A stretch of DNA of 64,000 nt from Pseudoflavonifractor sp. MSJ-37 (GTDB taxonomy: Bacteria > Bacillota > Clostridia > Oscillospirales > Oscillospiraceae): the NCBI RefSeq assembly GCF_018917965.1, contig NZ_JAHLPP010000004.1, positions 1 through 64,000 of the forward strand, read 5' to 3'. Shown here one piece after another: positions 10,119 through 18,165 of this stretch. The notes below the pieces were generated by a model that made no database searches, was not told where the DNA came from, and saw only the letters and a list, made by a program, of their open reading frames with translations. Positions within the stretch are counted from its first letter, which is position 1, and each line of letters begins with the position of its first letter. A program made the position numbers and the translations under genes.

Positions 10119-11279
10119 ATGATCGAACGACTCATCAGACGTTTCATACAGGAACCGGACCGGACGAAGGACCCCCGGGTGCGGGAGCAGTACGGACTGC
10201 TCTCCGGCGGGGTAGGCATCTTCCTCAACCTGCTCCTCTCCGGCGGAAAATTCTGCGCGGGGCTCCTGACCGGATCCGTGTCCATCACGGCGGATGCCTT
10301 CAACAACCTGTCCGACGCGGGCTCTTCGGTCGTGACCCTAGTGGGCTTCCGGCTGGCGGGACAGAGGGCCGATGACGAACATCCCTTCGGCCACGGTCGG
10401 ATCGAGTATCTGGCGGGCCTGCTGGTGTCTCTCCTGATCCTGGTGGTGGGCGTGGAGCTGGGCTGGTCCTCCCTTCAGAAGATCCTCCACCCGGAGGCGG
10501 TCCGCTTCTCGGCGATGTCGGTGGGGATCCTGTTGGCCTCCATCGCCGTCAAGCTGTGGATGTGCCGATTCAACCGCTATCTCTCCAAAAAGCTGGAGTC
10601 GGCGGCCATGGCGGCCACGGCTCTGGACTCCCTGTCCGACGCGGTGGCCACCACGGCGGTCCTGCTGGCGGCAGTGGCGGGTCAGTTCACCTCCATCCCA
10701 GTGGACGGCTGGGCGGGCCTGCTGGTGTCGGCGTTCATCCTCCGGGGCGGCTGGCAGGCGGCCAGAGATACGGTGGATCCCCTCCTGGGCCAGAGCACCG
10801 ATGAAGCCCTGACGGAGGAGATCCGGTCGATCGTCCTCTCCCACCCTCAGGTGGTGGGGATGCATGACCTGATCATCCACGATTACGGCCCGGGCCGGAC
10901 CATGATGTCCTTCCACGCGGAGGTGGCCCGGGATGCCCGGCTGGTGGAGATCCACGAGGCGGTGGATCACATCGAGCGGGAGCTGAAAGACCGGCTGGGC
11001 ATCGAGACCGTGATCCACATCGACCCGGTGGCGGCGGATGACGCCGCCACGGACCGGTGCCGTGCGCTGGTGGAAGAGGCCGTGCGGGCCGTGGCTCCCG
11101 AGCTGACCCTCCATGACTTCCAGTGTATGGCCTGCGGGGACCATACCGATGTATCCTTCGACGTAGTGGCCCCCCATAAATTGGCCGTGGACGACGATAC
11201 GCTGACCTCTATGATCCTCCAGCGGATCCAGGCGGCGGACCCCAGATGCTATGCGGTGATCCAGATCGACCGGGCCTGA
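10119..11279 (+). CDS. Cation diffusion facilitator (CDF) metal exporter
   Basis: The product is about 386 residues. Two signature metal-site patterns are visible: ITADAFNNLSDAGSS and, in the fifth span, ALDSLSDAVATT. HPFGHGRIEYLAGL follows the second span. The C-terminal cytoplasmic domain (from about 220) has the ferredoxin-like HDLIIHDYGPGRTMMSFHAEV pattern plus a further Cys/His region near the end (QCMACGDHTDVSF). CDF proteins export Zn2+, Mn2+, Fe2+ or Co2+ in exchange for protons; the DxxxD pair alone does not decide the metal. An upstream ATG (10107) is less well placed than 10119, which has GGGAG 5 bases upstream. Confidence 0.93.
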   Translation: MIERLIRRFIQEPDRTKDPRVREQYGLLSGGVGIFLNLLLSGGKFCAGLLTGSVSITADAFNNLSDAGSSVVTLVGFRLAGQRADDEHPFGHGRIEYLAGLLVSLLILVVGVELGWSSLQKILHPEAVRFSAMSVGILLASIAVKLWMCRFNRYLSKKLESAAMAATALDSLSDAVATTAVLLAAVAGQFTSIPVDGWAGLLVSAFILRGGWQAARDTVDPLLGQSTDEALTEEIRSIVLSHPQVVGMHDLIIHDYGPGRTMMSFHAEVARDARLVEIHEAVDHIERELKDRLGIETVIHIDPVAADDAATDRCRALVEEAVRAVAPELTLHDFQCMACGDHTDVSFDVVAPHKLAVDDDTLTSMILQRIQAADPRCYAVIQIDRA

Positions 11280-11391
11280 CAGACCGAGATGGCCCGGCGT
11301 CGTTCACAGAATGTACACCCGTTCCGAGGAAAACGGGTGTATGATATCGAAACAGATATGACCTGATACAGAGGAAAGGAAGGAAAGTCCT

Positions 11392-12081
11392 ATGGCAACG
11401 AAGGTCCTGATCGTGGAAGATGAGACCAACATTGCGGAGCTCCTCCATCTCTATCTGGAGAAAGAGGGCTTCGAGACCGCAGTCGCGCCGGACGGCGGCA
11501 AGGCAGTGGAGCTGTTCCGCTCCTTCCGGCCGGATCTGGTCCTGCTGGACATCATGCTGCCCGTCATGGACGGCTGGTCCGTCCTGAAGAAGATCCGGGA
11601 GAACGACAAGACCCCGGTCATCATGCTCACCGCCAAGGGCGAGACCGACGACAAGGTCAACGGGCTGGAGATGGGCGCGGACGACTACATCGTCAAGCCC
11701 TTCGAGATGAAGGAGGTCCTGGCCCGGATCCACGCGGTCCTCCGCCGCTTCGGAGCGGAGGAGAACAACGGGGAGAAGAAGCTCTCCTTCGACAAGCTGA
11801 CCATCGACCTGGACTCCTATGAGCTGCGGGTGGACGGCAAGCGGGTGGACACGCCGCCTAAGGAGCTGGAGCTCCTCTACCATCTGGCCTCCGCCCCCAA
11901 CCGGGTGTTCACCCGGAACCAGCTCCTGGATGAGGTGTGGGGCTTCGACTACTTCGGTGACTCCCGCACCGTGGACGTACATATCAAGCGCCTGCGGGAG
12001 AAGCTGGAAGGCGTCAGCGACCAGTGGAGCCTCAAGACGGTCTGGGGCGTGGGCTATAAATTCGAGGTCGTGAACTCCTGA
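11392..12081 (+). CDS. OmpR/PhoB-family response regulator
   Basis: The 229-residue product has a receiver domain with acidic pocket E9/D10, phosphoacceptor D53 (in LLDIMLP) and the conserved Lys in DDYIVKPFE. A winged-helix DNA-binding domain with RTVDVHIKRLREK ends the protein. It is the first gene of a three-gene run (regulator, kinase, HtrA) and its TGA overlaps the kinase ATG by one base. In front lies an imperfect inverted repeat (11313-11340) that ends at a TATGAT-like -10, a plausible operator. Confidence 0.95.
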   Translation: MATKVLIVEDETNIAELLHLYLEKEGFETAVAPDGGKAVELFRSFRPDLVLLDIMLPVMDGWSVLKKIRENDKTPVIMLTAKGETDDKVNGLEMGADDYIVKPFEMKEVLARIHAVLRRFGAEENNGEKKLSFDKLTIDLDSYELRVDGKRVDTPPKELELLYHLASAPNRVFTRNQLLDEVWGFDYFGDSRTVDVHIKRLREKLEGVSDQWSLKTVWGVGYKFEVVNS

Positions 12082-13514
12082 TGAAAAGCATCTACGGACG
12101 ACAGTTCTCCATGATGGCAGCCATCATCCTGACCTCCTTCCTGCTCCTGGGCATCTCCTTCATCGCCCTGACCTACCGCTATACCATCTCGGAGAAGCAG
12201 GATGCCATGGCCCGGAATGCCGATTTCATCGCGGAGTTCACCAGCGCCATGGCCGCCAGCGGGGGGAGCCTCCAGGATTCCTCCTACAAAGCCTATGTCA
12301 GCTCGATCGCCAGCATCTCAGACATCTATGTGCTCATCTGCCGCACCGACGGGCGGGTCCAGCTCTACTCCACCGGTTCCATCCGGGACGGAATGGCGGC
12401 CCCCGCAGTGCCCGCCGCCATCTGCGACACCGTCAGCGAGAGCGGCAGCTACAGCGGCCTCACCGATCTGGGCGGCATCTTCCAGGAGCGGCGCTATGTG
12501 GCCGGCCGGGCGGTGGTGCAGAGCGACTTCACCGGACACACCTATGAGACCAACCTGATCTTCGTGGCGGCCAACAGCTCCAGCCTCACCGAGCTGTGGC
12601 GGGCGGTGGCCACCATCTTCCTGTTCACGGCGGTGGTGGTGCTGTGCGTGGCCTTCATCGGCAGCTCCGTCACATCCCTCCACCAGACGAGGCCCATGAA
12701 GGAGATCGCCGACGCGGCCCGGAAATTCGGACATGGAGAATTCGACGCCCGGGTCACGGGCTATGAGGACCGGAAGGACGAGATCGGCGAGCTGGCCGAG
12801 GCCTTCAATACCATGGCCGAGTCACTGGCCAAGTCGGAGGCCAAGCGCAGTGAGTTCATCGCCAACGTATCTCATGAGCTCAAGACCCCCATGACCACCA
12901 TCGCCGGCTTTGCCGACGGTATCCTGGATGGTACCATCCCGCCGGAGCGGGAGAAGGAGTACCTCAAGACGATCTCCTCCGAGACCCGGCGGCTGTCCCG
13001 GCTGGTGCGGCGGATGCTGGACCTGTCCCGCCTCCAGTCCAAGGAGAACGTGACCGCGCAGGAGCAGTTCGACGTCTCCGAGGTCATGCTCCGGGTGCTG
13101 GTGAGTCTGGAGACCAAGATCAATGCCCGGCATCTGGACGTGGACACCCACCTGCCCGAGGGGCCGGTGACCGTATGGGGCGATCCGGACGCGATCACCC
13201 AAGTGTGCTACAACCTGCTGGATAACGCCATCAAATTCTCCGCCGAGGGGACCACCATGGGGATCGGCATCGTCACCAAGGGCGGAAAGGCCTATGTGTC
13301 GGTGCGCAACACCGGCGAGACCATCCCGCCGGAGGAGCTGGCCCTCCTCTTCGACCGCTTCCACAAGTCGGACCGCTCCCGCAGCATGGACCGGGAGGGC
13401 GTGGGCCTGGGGCTCTATATCGTCAAGACCATCCTGGGGAACCACAAGGAGAACATCACCGTCACCAGCGAGGACGGCGTGACCGAGTTCACCTTCACCC
13501 TGACTCTGGCATAA
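12081..13514 (+). CDS. Membrane sensor histidine kinase
   Basis: The 477-residue product has a first span at about 11-33, an extracytoplasmic sensor region to about 165, a second span, and then a HAMP linker (RPMKEIADAARKFGHGEF). The HisKA motif FIANVSHELKTPM carries the phospho-accepting H265. The ATPase domain has NLLDNAIKFS, the G1 region and the VGLGLYIVK G2 box. The downstream HtrA protease suggests an envelope-stress role of the CssS type, but this is inference from context. It is coupled to its regulator. Confidence 0.94.
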   Translation: MKSIYGRQFSMMAAIILTSFLLLGISFIALTYRYTISEKQDAMARNADFIAEFTSAMAASGGSLQDSSYKAYVSSIASISDIYVLICRTDGRVQLYSTGSIRDGMAAPAVPAAICDTVSESGSYSGLTDLGGIFQERRYVAGRAVVQSDFTGHTYETNLIFVAANSSSLTELWRAVATIFLFTAVVVLCVAFIGSSVTSLHQTRPMKEIADAARKFGHGEFDARVTGYEDRKDEIGELAEAFNTMAESLAKSEAKRSEFIANVSHELKTPMTTIAGFADGILDGTIPPEREKEYLKTISSETRRLSRLVRRMLDLSRLQSKENVTAQEQFDVSEVMLRVLVSLETKINARHLDVDTHLPEGPVTVWGDPDAITQVCYNLLDNAIKFSAEGTTMGIGIVTKGGKAYVSVRNTGETIPPEELALLFDRFHKSDRSRSMDREGVGLGLYIVKTILGNHKENITVTSEDGVTEFTFTLTLA

Positions 13515-13526
13515 GGAGAGGGCACT

Positions 13527-14825
13527 ATGCACAGCTACTATTTCGACCGGCCGGACCTGGAGACGGCGGGGCCTTCCGCCTCCGCTCCGGTCCCTCCGCC
13601 CCCGGAGGCCCCTCTGCGGCGGACTGCTCCGCCGCCCCGGCGCCCGCCCTGCCCCGTGGTGCGGCGGAGGCCCGGCGGTCCGAAGCGCCGCCGGGCAGTG
13701 CTGGTCCTGGCGGCGTTCCTGACCGTCACGCTGGGCGGGAGCGCGCTCCTGCTGGCCCTGGGGCTCAGCGGCTTCCTGCCGGGGACGATCACCACGCTCC
13801 CGGCGGACATCCCCGTGGGTCCGGCGGAGAGCCAGACGCCGGAGACCACCGTGGCCCGGGCCCCCGCCGGAGAGGGGACGCCGCTGACACTGGCCGCGCA
13901 GACGGGACGACAGGAGCTGACGCCCCGGCAGATCTATCAGAAGGTGCTCCCTTCTGTCGTCAGCGTCCAGAGCACCGTGCCCAAGGGCGTGTCTCAGGGC
14001 ACGGGCATCATCCTCAGCGGGGACGGGTACATCCTGACCAACCACCACGTGATCGAAGGGGCCTCCACGGTACAGGTAGAACGCCTGGACGGCGGCGGAG
14101 CCTATGACGCCCGGCTGGTGGGGAGCGATGCCAAGACGGATCTGGCCGTGCTCAAGGTGGAGGCTCAGGGCCTGCTCCCGGCGGAGTTCGGGGACTCCGA
14201 ACTCTTGCAGGTGGGGGATCCGGCCTATGCCATCGGAAACCCCTTGGGGGCACAGCTCCCGGGGACCATGACTGAGGGGATCGTGTCCTATCTGGACCGG
14301 ACCATCCCGGTGGACGGCAATACCATGACCCTGATCCAGACCGACGCCGCCCTGAACTCCGGCAACTCCGGAGGCGCGCTGGTCAACGCCTATGGACAGG
14401 TGGTGGGCATCACCACCCTAAAGATGCGTTCCGAGTTCAATACGATCGAGGGCCTGGGCTTCGCCATCCCCTCCGCCACCGTGAAGGAGATCGGCGACCA
14501 GCTCATGGCGCAGGGCCATGTGACGGGCCGTCCGGTGCTGGGCATCACAGCCGGCCCTTCCGCCGCCTACGGGAATGGGACGGACCTGCCGGAGGGGCTC
14601 TATGTGGCCAGTGTGGACCCGGGGTCGGACGCCTGGGCCAAGGGACTCCGGGAGGGGGACGTGATCTGTGCCGCCAACGGCTGCCCGACCCCTGACATTG
14701 CGGCCCTCAACGCCCAGAAGGCAGGGCTGGCCGCGGGGGACACGCTCACGCTGACCGTCTGGCGGGACGGCGCGGAGTGGACCCTCACCGTGGCGCTGAT
14801 CGAGGAGTGGACCTTGTCCCAGTAA
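13527..14825 (+). CDS. Membrane-anchored HtrA/DegP-type serine protease with PDZ domain
   Basis: The 432-residue product has a short cytoplasmic Pro/Arg-rich head (about 1-55), one membrane span (about 56-80), a linker, and then the S1C protease domain. The catalytic triad is visible as H174 (TNHHVIEG), D205 (KTDLAVLKV) and S281 (NSGNSGGAL). A C-terminal PDZ domain follows (from about 330), with GLYVASVDPGSDAWAKGLREGD. It degrades misfolded exported proteins at the outer face of the membrane. It starts 12 bases after the kinase, so the three genes are one operon. In Bacilli an HtrA often ends the WalRK operon; here it belongs to another two-component system. Confidence 0.95.
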   Translation: MHSYYFDRPDLETAGPSASAPVPPPPEAPLRRTAPPPRRPPCPVVRRRPGGPKRRRAVLVLAAFLTVTLGGSALLLALGLSGFLPGTITTLPADIPVGPAESQTPETTVARAPAGEGTPLTLAAQTGRQELTPRQIYQKVLPSVVSVQSTVPKGVSQGTGIILSGDGYILTNHHVIEGASTVQVERLDGGGAYDARLVGSDAKTDLAVLKVEAQGLLPAEFGDSELLQVGDPAYAIGNPLGAQLPGTMTEGIVSYLDRTIPVDGNTMTLIQTDAALNSGNSGGALVNAYGQVVGITTLKMRSEFNTIEGLGFAIPSATVKEIGDQLMAQGHVTGRPVLGITAGPSAAYGNGTDLPEGLYVASVDPGSDAWAKGLREGDVICAANGCPTPDIAALNAQKAGLAAGDTLTLTVWRDGAEWTLTVALIEEWTLSQ

Positions 14826-14837
14826 AAGAAGAAAAAG

Positions 14838-14868
14838 GGGACGATCGTGTGAGCCACACGGTCGTCCC
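14838..14868 (+). other. Strong hairpin after htrA, without a T-run on the plus strand
   Basis: A 14-bp stem pairs 14838-14851 with 14855-14868 around a 3-base loop. One pair is T-G, which is a wobble in plus-strand RNA but an A-C mismatch in minus-strand RNA, so the structure favours plus-strand RNA. A-rich sequence stands before it and T-rich sequence follows only on the minus strand. It may protect the 3' end of the htrA mRNA. Confidence 0.6.
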
Positions 14869-14989
14869 AAAGCACAAATAAGAGAGAATGGAGTTGGGCG
14901 CGGCAGTCAGGAGACCGCGCCGCAGGTATAGAATACCTGAATTTTCCAGTAATGTCAAACAGAACTTTTGTTGAGAGAGGTCGAAAGCG

Positions 14990-16144
14990 ATGCTGATCCA
15001 AAACGGAGTGGTCCATCCCATGGACGGACCAGTGATCCCCAACGGCTATGTGTGGATCGAGGGGGAGAAGATCAAGGCGGTGGGGCCCATGGAGGGAGTT
15101 CCCGCGGCGGCGGGCGAGGTGCTGGACGCGGAAGGCGGCCACATCTTCCCGGGATTCGTGGACGCACACTGTCATCTGGGCATGTTCGGCGATTCCGTGG
15201 GCTTCGAGGCGGACGACGGCAACGAGTCCACAGATCCCTGTACTCCTCAGCTCCGGGCCATCGACGCGGTGAACGTGCTGGACCGGTGCTTCGAGGAGGC
15301 GAGAGAGGGCGGCGTCACCACCGTCCTCACCGGACCCGGAAGCGCCAACCCGATCGCCGGCCAGAGCGTGGTCCTCAAGACCAACGGCCGCTGGGTGGAC
15401 GAGGCGGTGCTCCACTTCCCGGCCTCCATGAAATTCGCGCTGGGCGAGAACCCCAAGACCGTGTATAACGACCGGAAGGAGACCCCCATGACCCGCATGG
15501 CCACCGCGGCCATCATCCGGGAGAACCTGTCCAAGGCTTTGGAGTACCGGGACAAGCAGGACAAGGCCAACGAGGATCCGGAACTGGAGATGCCGGATCT
15601 GGACGTGAAGCTGGAGGCACTGGTGCCGGTGGCGGCCGGGAGCCTGCCCGCCCACTTCCATGCCCACCGGGCCGACGACATCGCCACGGCGGTGCGGATC
15701 GCGAAAGAGTTCGGCCTCCACTATGTGATCGTCCACGGCACGGAGGGCCATCGGATCGCCGACCTGCTGGCGGCGGAGGGGGCCGGAGTCATCACCGGGC
15801 CCTGTCTGGGAGACCGGTGCAAGCCGGAGCTGGCCGGGAGCACGCTGGAGGGCCCGGTGATCCTGGCCCGAGCGGGCGTGAAGGTGGCCATCTGTACCGA
15901 CCACCCGGAGACTCCCATCCAGCACCTGCCCCTCTGTGCCGCCATGGCGGTCCGGGCGGGCATGGATGAGGAGGAGGCCCTGGCCTGCATCACGAAGAAT
16001 GCGGCGGAGCTGGCCGGCGTGGACCGGCGGGTGGGTACCCTGACGCCCGGCAAGGACGCTGATATCGTGGTGGCCTCCGGTCACCCTCTGGACTGGAAGA
16101 GCAAGATCGAGGCGGTGTTCATCGACGGCCGCCGGATCAAGTGA
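14990..16144 (+). CDS. Metal-dependent amidohydrolase
   Basis: The 384-residue product has the two-part amidohydrolase layout: a small beta-sandwich at the N-terminus (MLIQNGVVHPMDG) and a TIM barrel with the metal motif DAHCHLG near residue 60. HFHAHRADDI, VHGTEGHRI and the late CTDHPETP supply further metal or substrate ligands. The closing DIVVASGHPLDW is typical of the imidazolonepropionase/prolidase-like branch. The substrate is unknown. GAGAGG lies 11 bases before the ATG. It is followed after 19 bases by a fumarase subunit gene; no pathway link is evident. Confidence 0.88.
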   Translation: MLIQNGVVHPMDGPVIPNGYVWIEGEKIKAVGPMEGVPAAAGEVLDAEGGHIFPGFVDAHCHLGMFGDSVGFEADDGNESTDPCTPQLRAIDAVNVLDRCFEEAREGGVTTVLTGPGSANPIAGQSVVLKTNGRWVDEAVLHFPASMKFALGENPKTVYNDRKETPMTRMATAAIIRENLSKALEYRDKQDKANEDPELEMPDLDVKLEALVPVAAGSLPAHFHAHRADDIATAVRIAKEFGLHYVIVHGTEGHRIADLLAAEGAGVITGPCLGDRCKPELAGSTLEGPVILARAGVKVAICTDHPETPIQHLPLCAAMAVRAGMDEEEALACITKNAAELAGVDRRVGTLTPGKDADIVVASGHPLDWKSKIEAVFIDGRRIK

Positions 16145-16163
16145 GCGAGAGGAGCGCGAAGGC

Positions 16164-17006
16164 ATGAGAGAGATCGCATATGAGGAGATCGTCCAGGCGG
16201 TGCGGGACCTGTGCATCCAGGCCAACTGCCACCTGCCCATGGACGTGCGGGCGGCCATCGAGCGGGCGGAGCGCACGGAGCGCTCTCCGGTGGGGAAGGC
16301 CATCCTGGGCGACCTGGAGGAGAACTTCAAGTTCGCCGACGAGCGGGGCCTGCCCATCTGTCAGGACACCGGCATGGCGGTGGTGTTCGCCGAGCTGGGA
16401 CAGGAGGTCCACATCACCGGCGGTCTGCTGAGCGACGCGGTGGACGAGGGCGTGGCCCGGGGCTATGTGGAGGGCCATCTCCGCTGTTCCGTGGTGGGGG
16501 ATCCCCTCCGCCGGGTGAACACCAACGACAACACCCCGGCCGTCCTCCATCTGAGCATGACGGCCGGAGACCGGCTCAGGCTGATCGTGGCCCCCAAGGG
16601 CTTCGGCAGTGAGAACATGACCGCTCTGCGGATGCTCAAGCCCTCCGTCGGCCCTGACGCCGTGGTGGACTTCATCGTGGAGGCCGTGTCCAAAGCCGGG
16701 TCCAACCCCTGCCCGCCGATCGTGGTGGGCGTAGGCTTGGGCGGCACGGCCGAGATGGCGGCGATCCTGGCTAAGAAGGCACTCCTCCGGCCTCTGGACC
16801 AGCACAACGCGGATCCCTTCTACGCCGACCTGGAGGCCAAAGCTCTGGAGCGGATCGAGCGGCTGGGCATCGGCCCGCAGGGCCTGGGCGGCTCGACCAC
16901 TGCCCTGTCCGTGTGCATCCTGCCCTACGGGACCCACATCGCGGGACTGCCCTGTGTGGTGAACATCGGCTGTCATGTGACTCGGCACGCCGAGATGACT
17001 TTGTGA
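16164..17006 (+). CDS. Class I (Fe-S) fumarate hydratase, alpha subunit
   Basis: The 280-residue product matches the N-terminal half of iron-sulfur fumarases/L(+)-tartrate dehydratase alpha (TtdA). It has CQDTGMAVVF with cluster cysteine C66, NDNTPAVLHLS, a middle Cys in SNPCPPIVVG, GGTAEMAAILAKKAL, and a final CHVTRH. These subunits bind a 4Fe-4S cluster and interconvert fumarate and malate together with a beta subunit. The beta gene normally follows at once, but here the next gene on the same strand is hpf. The beta partner must therefore lie elsewhere or the protein acts alone. GAGAGGAGCG stands before the ATG. Confidence 0.9.
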   Translation: MREIAYEEIVQAVRDLCIQANCHLPMDVRAAIERAERTERSPVGKAILGDLEENFKFADERGLPICQDTGMAVVFAELGQEVHITGGLLSDAVDEGVARGYVEGHLRCSVVGDPLRRVNTNDNTPAVLHLSMTAGDRLRLIVAPKGFGSENMTALRMLKPSVGPDAVVDFIVEAVSKAGSNPCPPIVVGVGLGGTAEMAAILAKKALLRPLDQHNADPFYADLEAKALERIERLGIGPQGLGGSTTALSVCILPYGTHIAGLPCVVNIGCHVTRHAEMTL

Positions 17007-17035
17007 ACAGATCGTAAAAAACATCCAAAAAGGAG

Positions 17036-17064
17036 TGGAAATTTCCAACGGATCATGTTATACT
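17036..17064 (+). promoter_or_regulatory. Probable hpf promoter
   Basis: TGGAAA (17036-17041) and TATACT (17059-17064) are separated by 17 bases, about 95 bases before the hpf start. Confidence 0.55.
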
Positions 17065-17159
17065 TGCCACAAGGAGGACCGATGAGGGCTCCGGTGGGAG
17101 TCAGAGGCGCTCCGGCAACGACAAAGGCCCTCTCCGGAGGGCAGTAAGGAGCTGACACT

Positions 17160-17711
17160 ATGAAATTCGTGTTCACCGACAAGAAGGTCGACCTCCCCCG
17201 CAAGGTGCATTCCTACGCTGAGAAGAAGGTCAGCAAGCTGGACCGCTATTTCAAGGCGGACGCGGAGGCCTCTGTCGTGTTCAGTGTTGAGAAGGACCGC
17301 AACAACGTGGAGTTGACGGTCCGCTCCGGTGGTACCATCATCCGTGTGGCGGAGAGCACGTCTGATATGTTCGCCACGATCGACGCCGCGGTGGCCTCTG
17401 TGGAGCGCCAGCTCCGCAAGAACAAGGCCCGTCTGGAGAAGCGGCTCCGTCAGGATGCCTTCACCCGCTCCGTGGACGAGGAGGACGTCTCCACCTTTGC
17501 CCCGGACGCGGAGACCGAGGACGATGACTTCAAGATCGTCCGCACCAAGAAGTTCCCCATCAAGCCCATGACGGTGGAAGAGGCCGTCCTCCAGATGAAT
17601 CTGGTGGATCACACCTTCTTCGCCTTCAAGGACGTGGACCATGACGGCAGCTTCTCCGTGGTGTACAAGCGCAACGACGGCGGCTATGGCCTGATCGAGG
17701 ACGCGGAGTAA
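17160..17711 (+). CDS. hpf: Ribosome hibernation promoting factor, long form
   Basis: The 183-residue product has the two domains of long HPF. The N-terminal RaiA-like domain (about 1-100, MKFVFTDKKVDLPRKVHSYAEKK) binds the 30S decoding region. After an acidic linker, the C-terminal dimerisation domain (about 125-180) carries KKFPIKPMTVEEAV and LVDHTFFAFKD. Long HPF makes 100S ribosome dimers in stationary phase. It is a single-gene unit with its own promoter. Confidence 0.96.
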   Translation: MKFVFTDKKVDLPRKVHSYAEKKVSKLDRYFKADAEASVVFSVEKDRNNVELTVRSGGTIIRVAESTSDMFATIDAAVASVERQLRKNKARLEKRLRQDAFTRSVDEEDVSTFAPDAETEDDDFKIVRTKKFPIKPMTVEEAVLQMNLVDHTFFAFKDVDHDGSFSVVYKRNDGGYGLIEDAE

Positions 17712-17840
17712 GCGGCAGGCAGTCCAAGGACGGACCGCGAGCCGATAGCTGCGCATCCGTAAGACAGGTCTCGAAAGATGACATGACCCTTGCCGGTCGA
17801 GATCGGCCGTGAGTACCCGGCCAGGCCAAAGAAACATCAA

Positions 17841-17878
17841 GTCCCATGCCCGCGCCATCAAGGCGTTGGGCATGGGAC
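17841..17878 (+). ncRNA. Conserved hairpin of the cassette, copy A
   Basis: A perfect 11-bp stem pairs 17841-17851 with 17868-17878; inside it CGCC/GGCG can form a second stem. The matching hairpin in copy B (55925-55963) keeps the fold, with one pair changed from C-G to T-A. That is a compensatory change, so the RNA structure appears to be under selection. In copy B a TTTTT follows, in copy A only GTTTG, so a terminator role is likely at least for B. Confidence 0.5.
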
Positions 17879-17935
17879 GTTTGTGTATCGGGGCTCTGTA
17901 TACCTTTCTGGAAATATGGTATGCTCGGCTCGGCG

Positions 17936-18020
17936 GATCGAACTCGAAAGGGGCCAATGGTATCAGGGAGAGGGTGGAGGCGCTCTCGCGCTGAGTCCGA
18001 TCGATATTCGAGTGGAATGA
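17936..18020 (+). pseudogene. C-terminal scrap of the small exported-protein gene found at 56540-56884
   Basis: The frame ending at 18020 reads IELERGQWYQGEGGGALALS. This aligns with the C-terminal region of the complete paralog at 56540-56884, which reads IALEKDKWYKVEGGGDLTLY. The remaining 5' part of the gene is absent and the scrap has no start of its own. The conserved promoter-like block lies directly upstream, so an internal deletion inside a cassette copy is the simplest explanation. Confidence 0.7.
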
Positions 18021-18040
18021 TCCCTGCCCTTACCGATCAC

Positions 18041-18089
18041 AGAAAGACCAGGACGGTGCCGCTGATCCAGCCGACCGTTCTGGTTTTTC
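18041..18089. terminator. Bidirectional terminator at the right end of cassette copy A
   Basis: AGAAAGACCAGGACGG (18041-18056) pairs with CCGTTCTGGTTTTTC (18075-18089), with wobbles, around GCTGATCCAGCCGA. The same loop sequence is found in the hairpin at 57181-57233. T-rich ends occur on both strands. Confidence 0.7.
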
Positions 18090-18100
18090 CACAGTGTGTG

Positions 18101-18147
18101 GAAAAAGGTCCCGGTACTTTCTCAGAGCAGGAGGAAGTACCGGGACC
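18101..18147 (-). terminator. Terminator of the Ig-like protein gene
   Basis: About 14 paired bases (18107-18121 with 18133-18147) are followed on the minus strand by TTTTTCC. It lies directly after the stop codon of the minus-strand gene. Confidence 0.85.
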
Positions 18148-18165
18148 TTGCTGTTTTGCGGAAGA

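Larger units (their letters stand above)
17757..18090 (+). repeat. Reduced copy (A) of a duplicated intergenic cassette
   Basis: From 17757 to about 17935 the sequence aligns with 55846 to about 56080 downstream of the uracil-DNA glycosylase gene. Shared blocks include ACATCAAGTCcCATG-like, TATCGGGG(C/T)TCTGTA and ATATGGTAT(G/A)CTCGG. The right end (18041-18089) matches the right end of the other copy (57181-57233). Between them only a scrap of coding sequence remains, whereas the other copy carries three genes. The unit lies in the 454-base gap between hpf and the Ig-like protein gene. Confidence 0.75.

Noticed and set aside
17757-17880. Cassette leader as a known riboswitch (guanidine, SAM, ZTP or TPP classes considered)
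   Set aside because: Isolated words such as ACCCGGCC occur, but no class-defining core could be laid over both copies.
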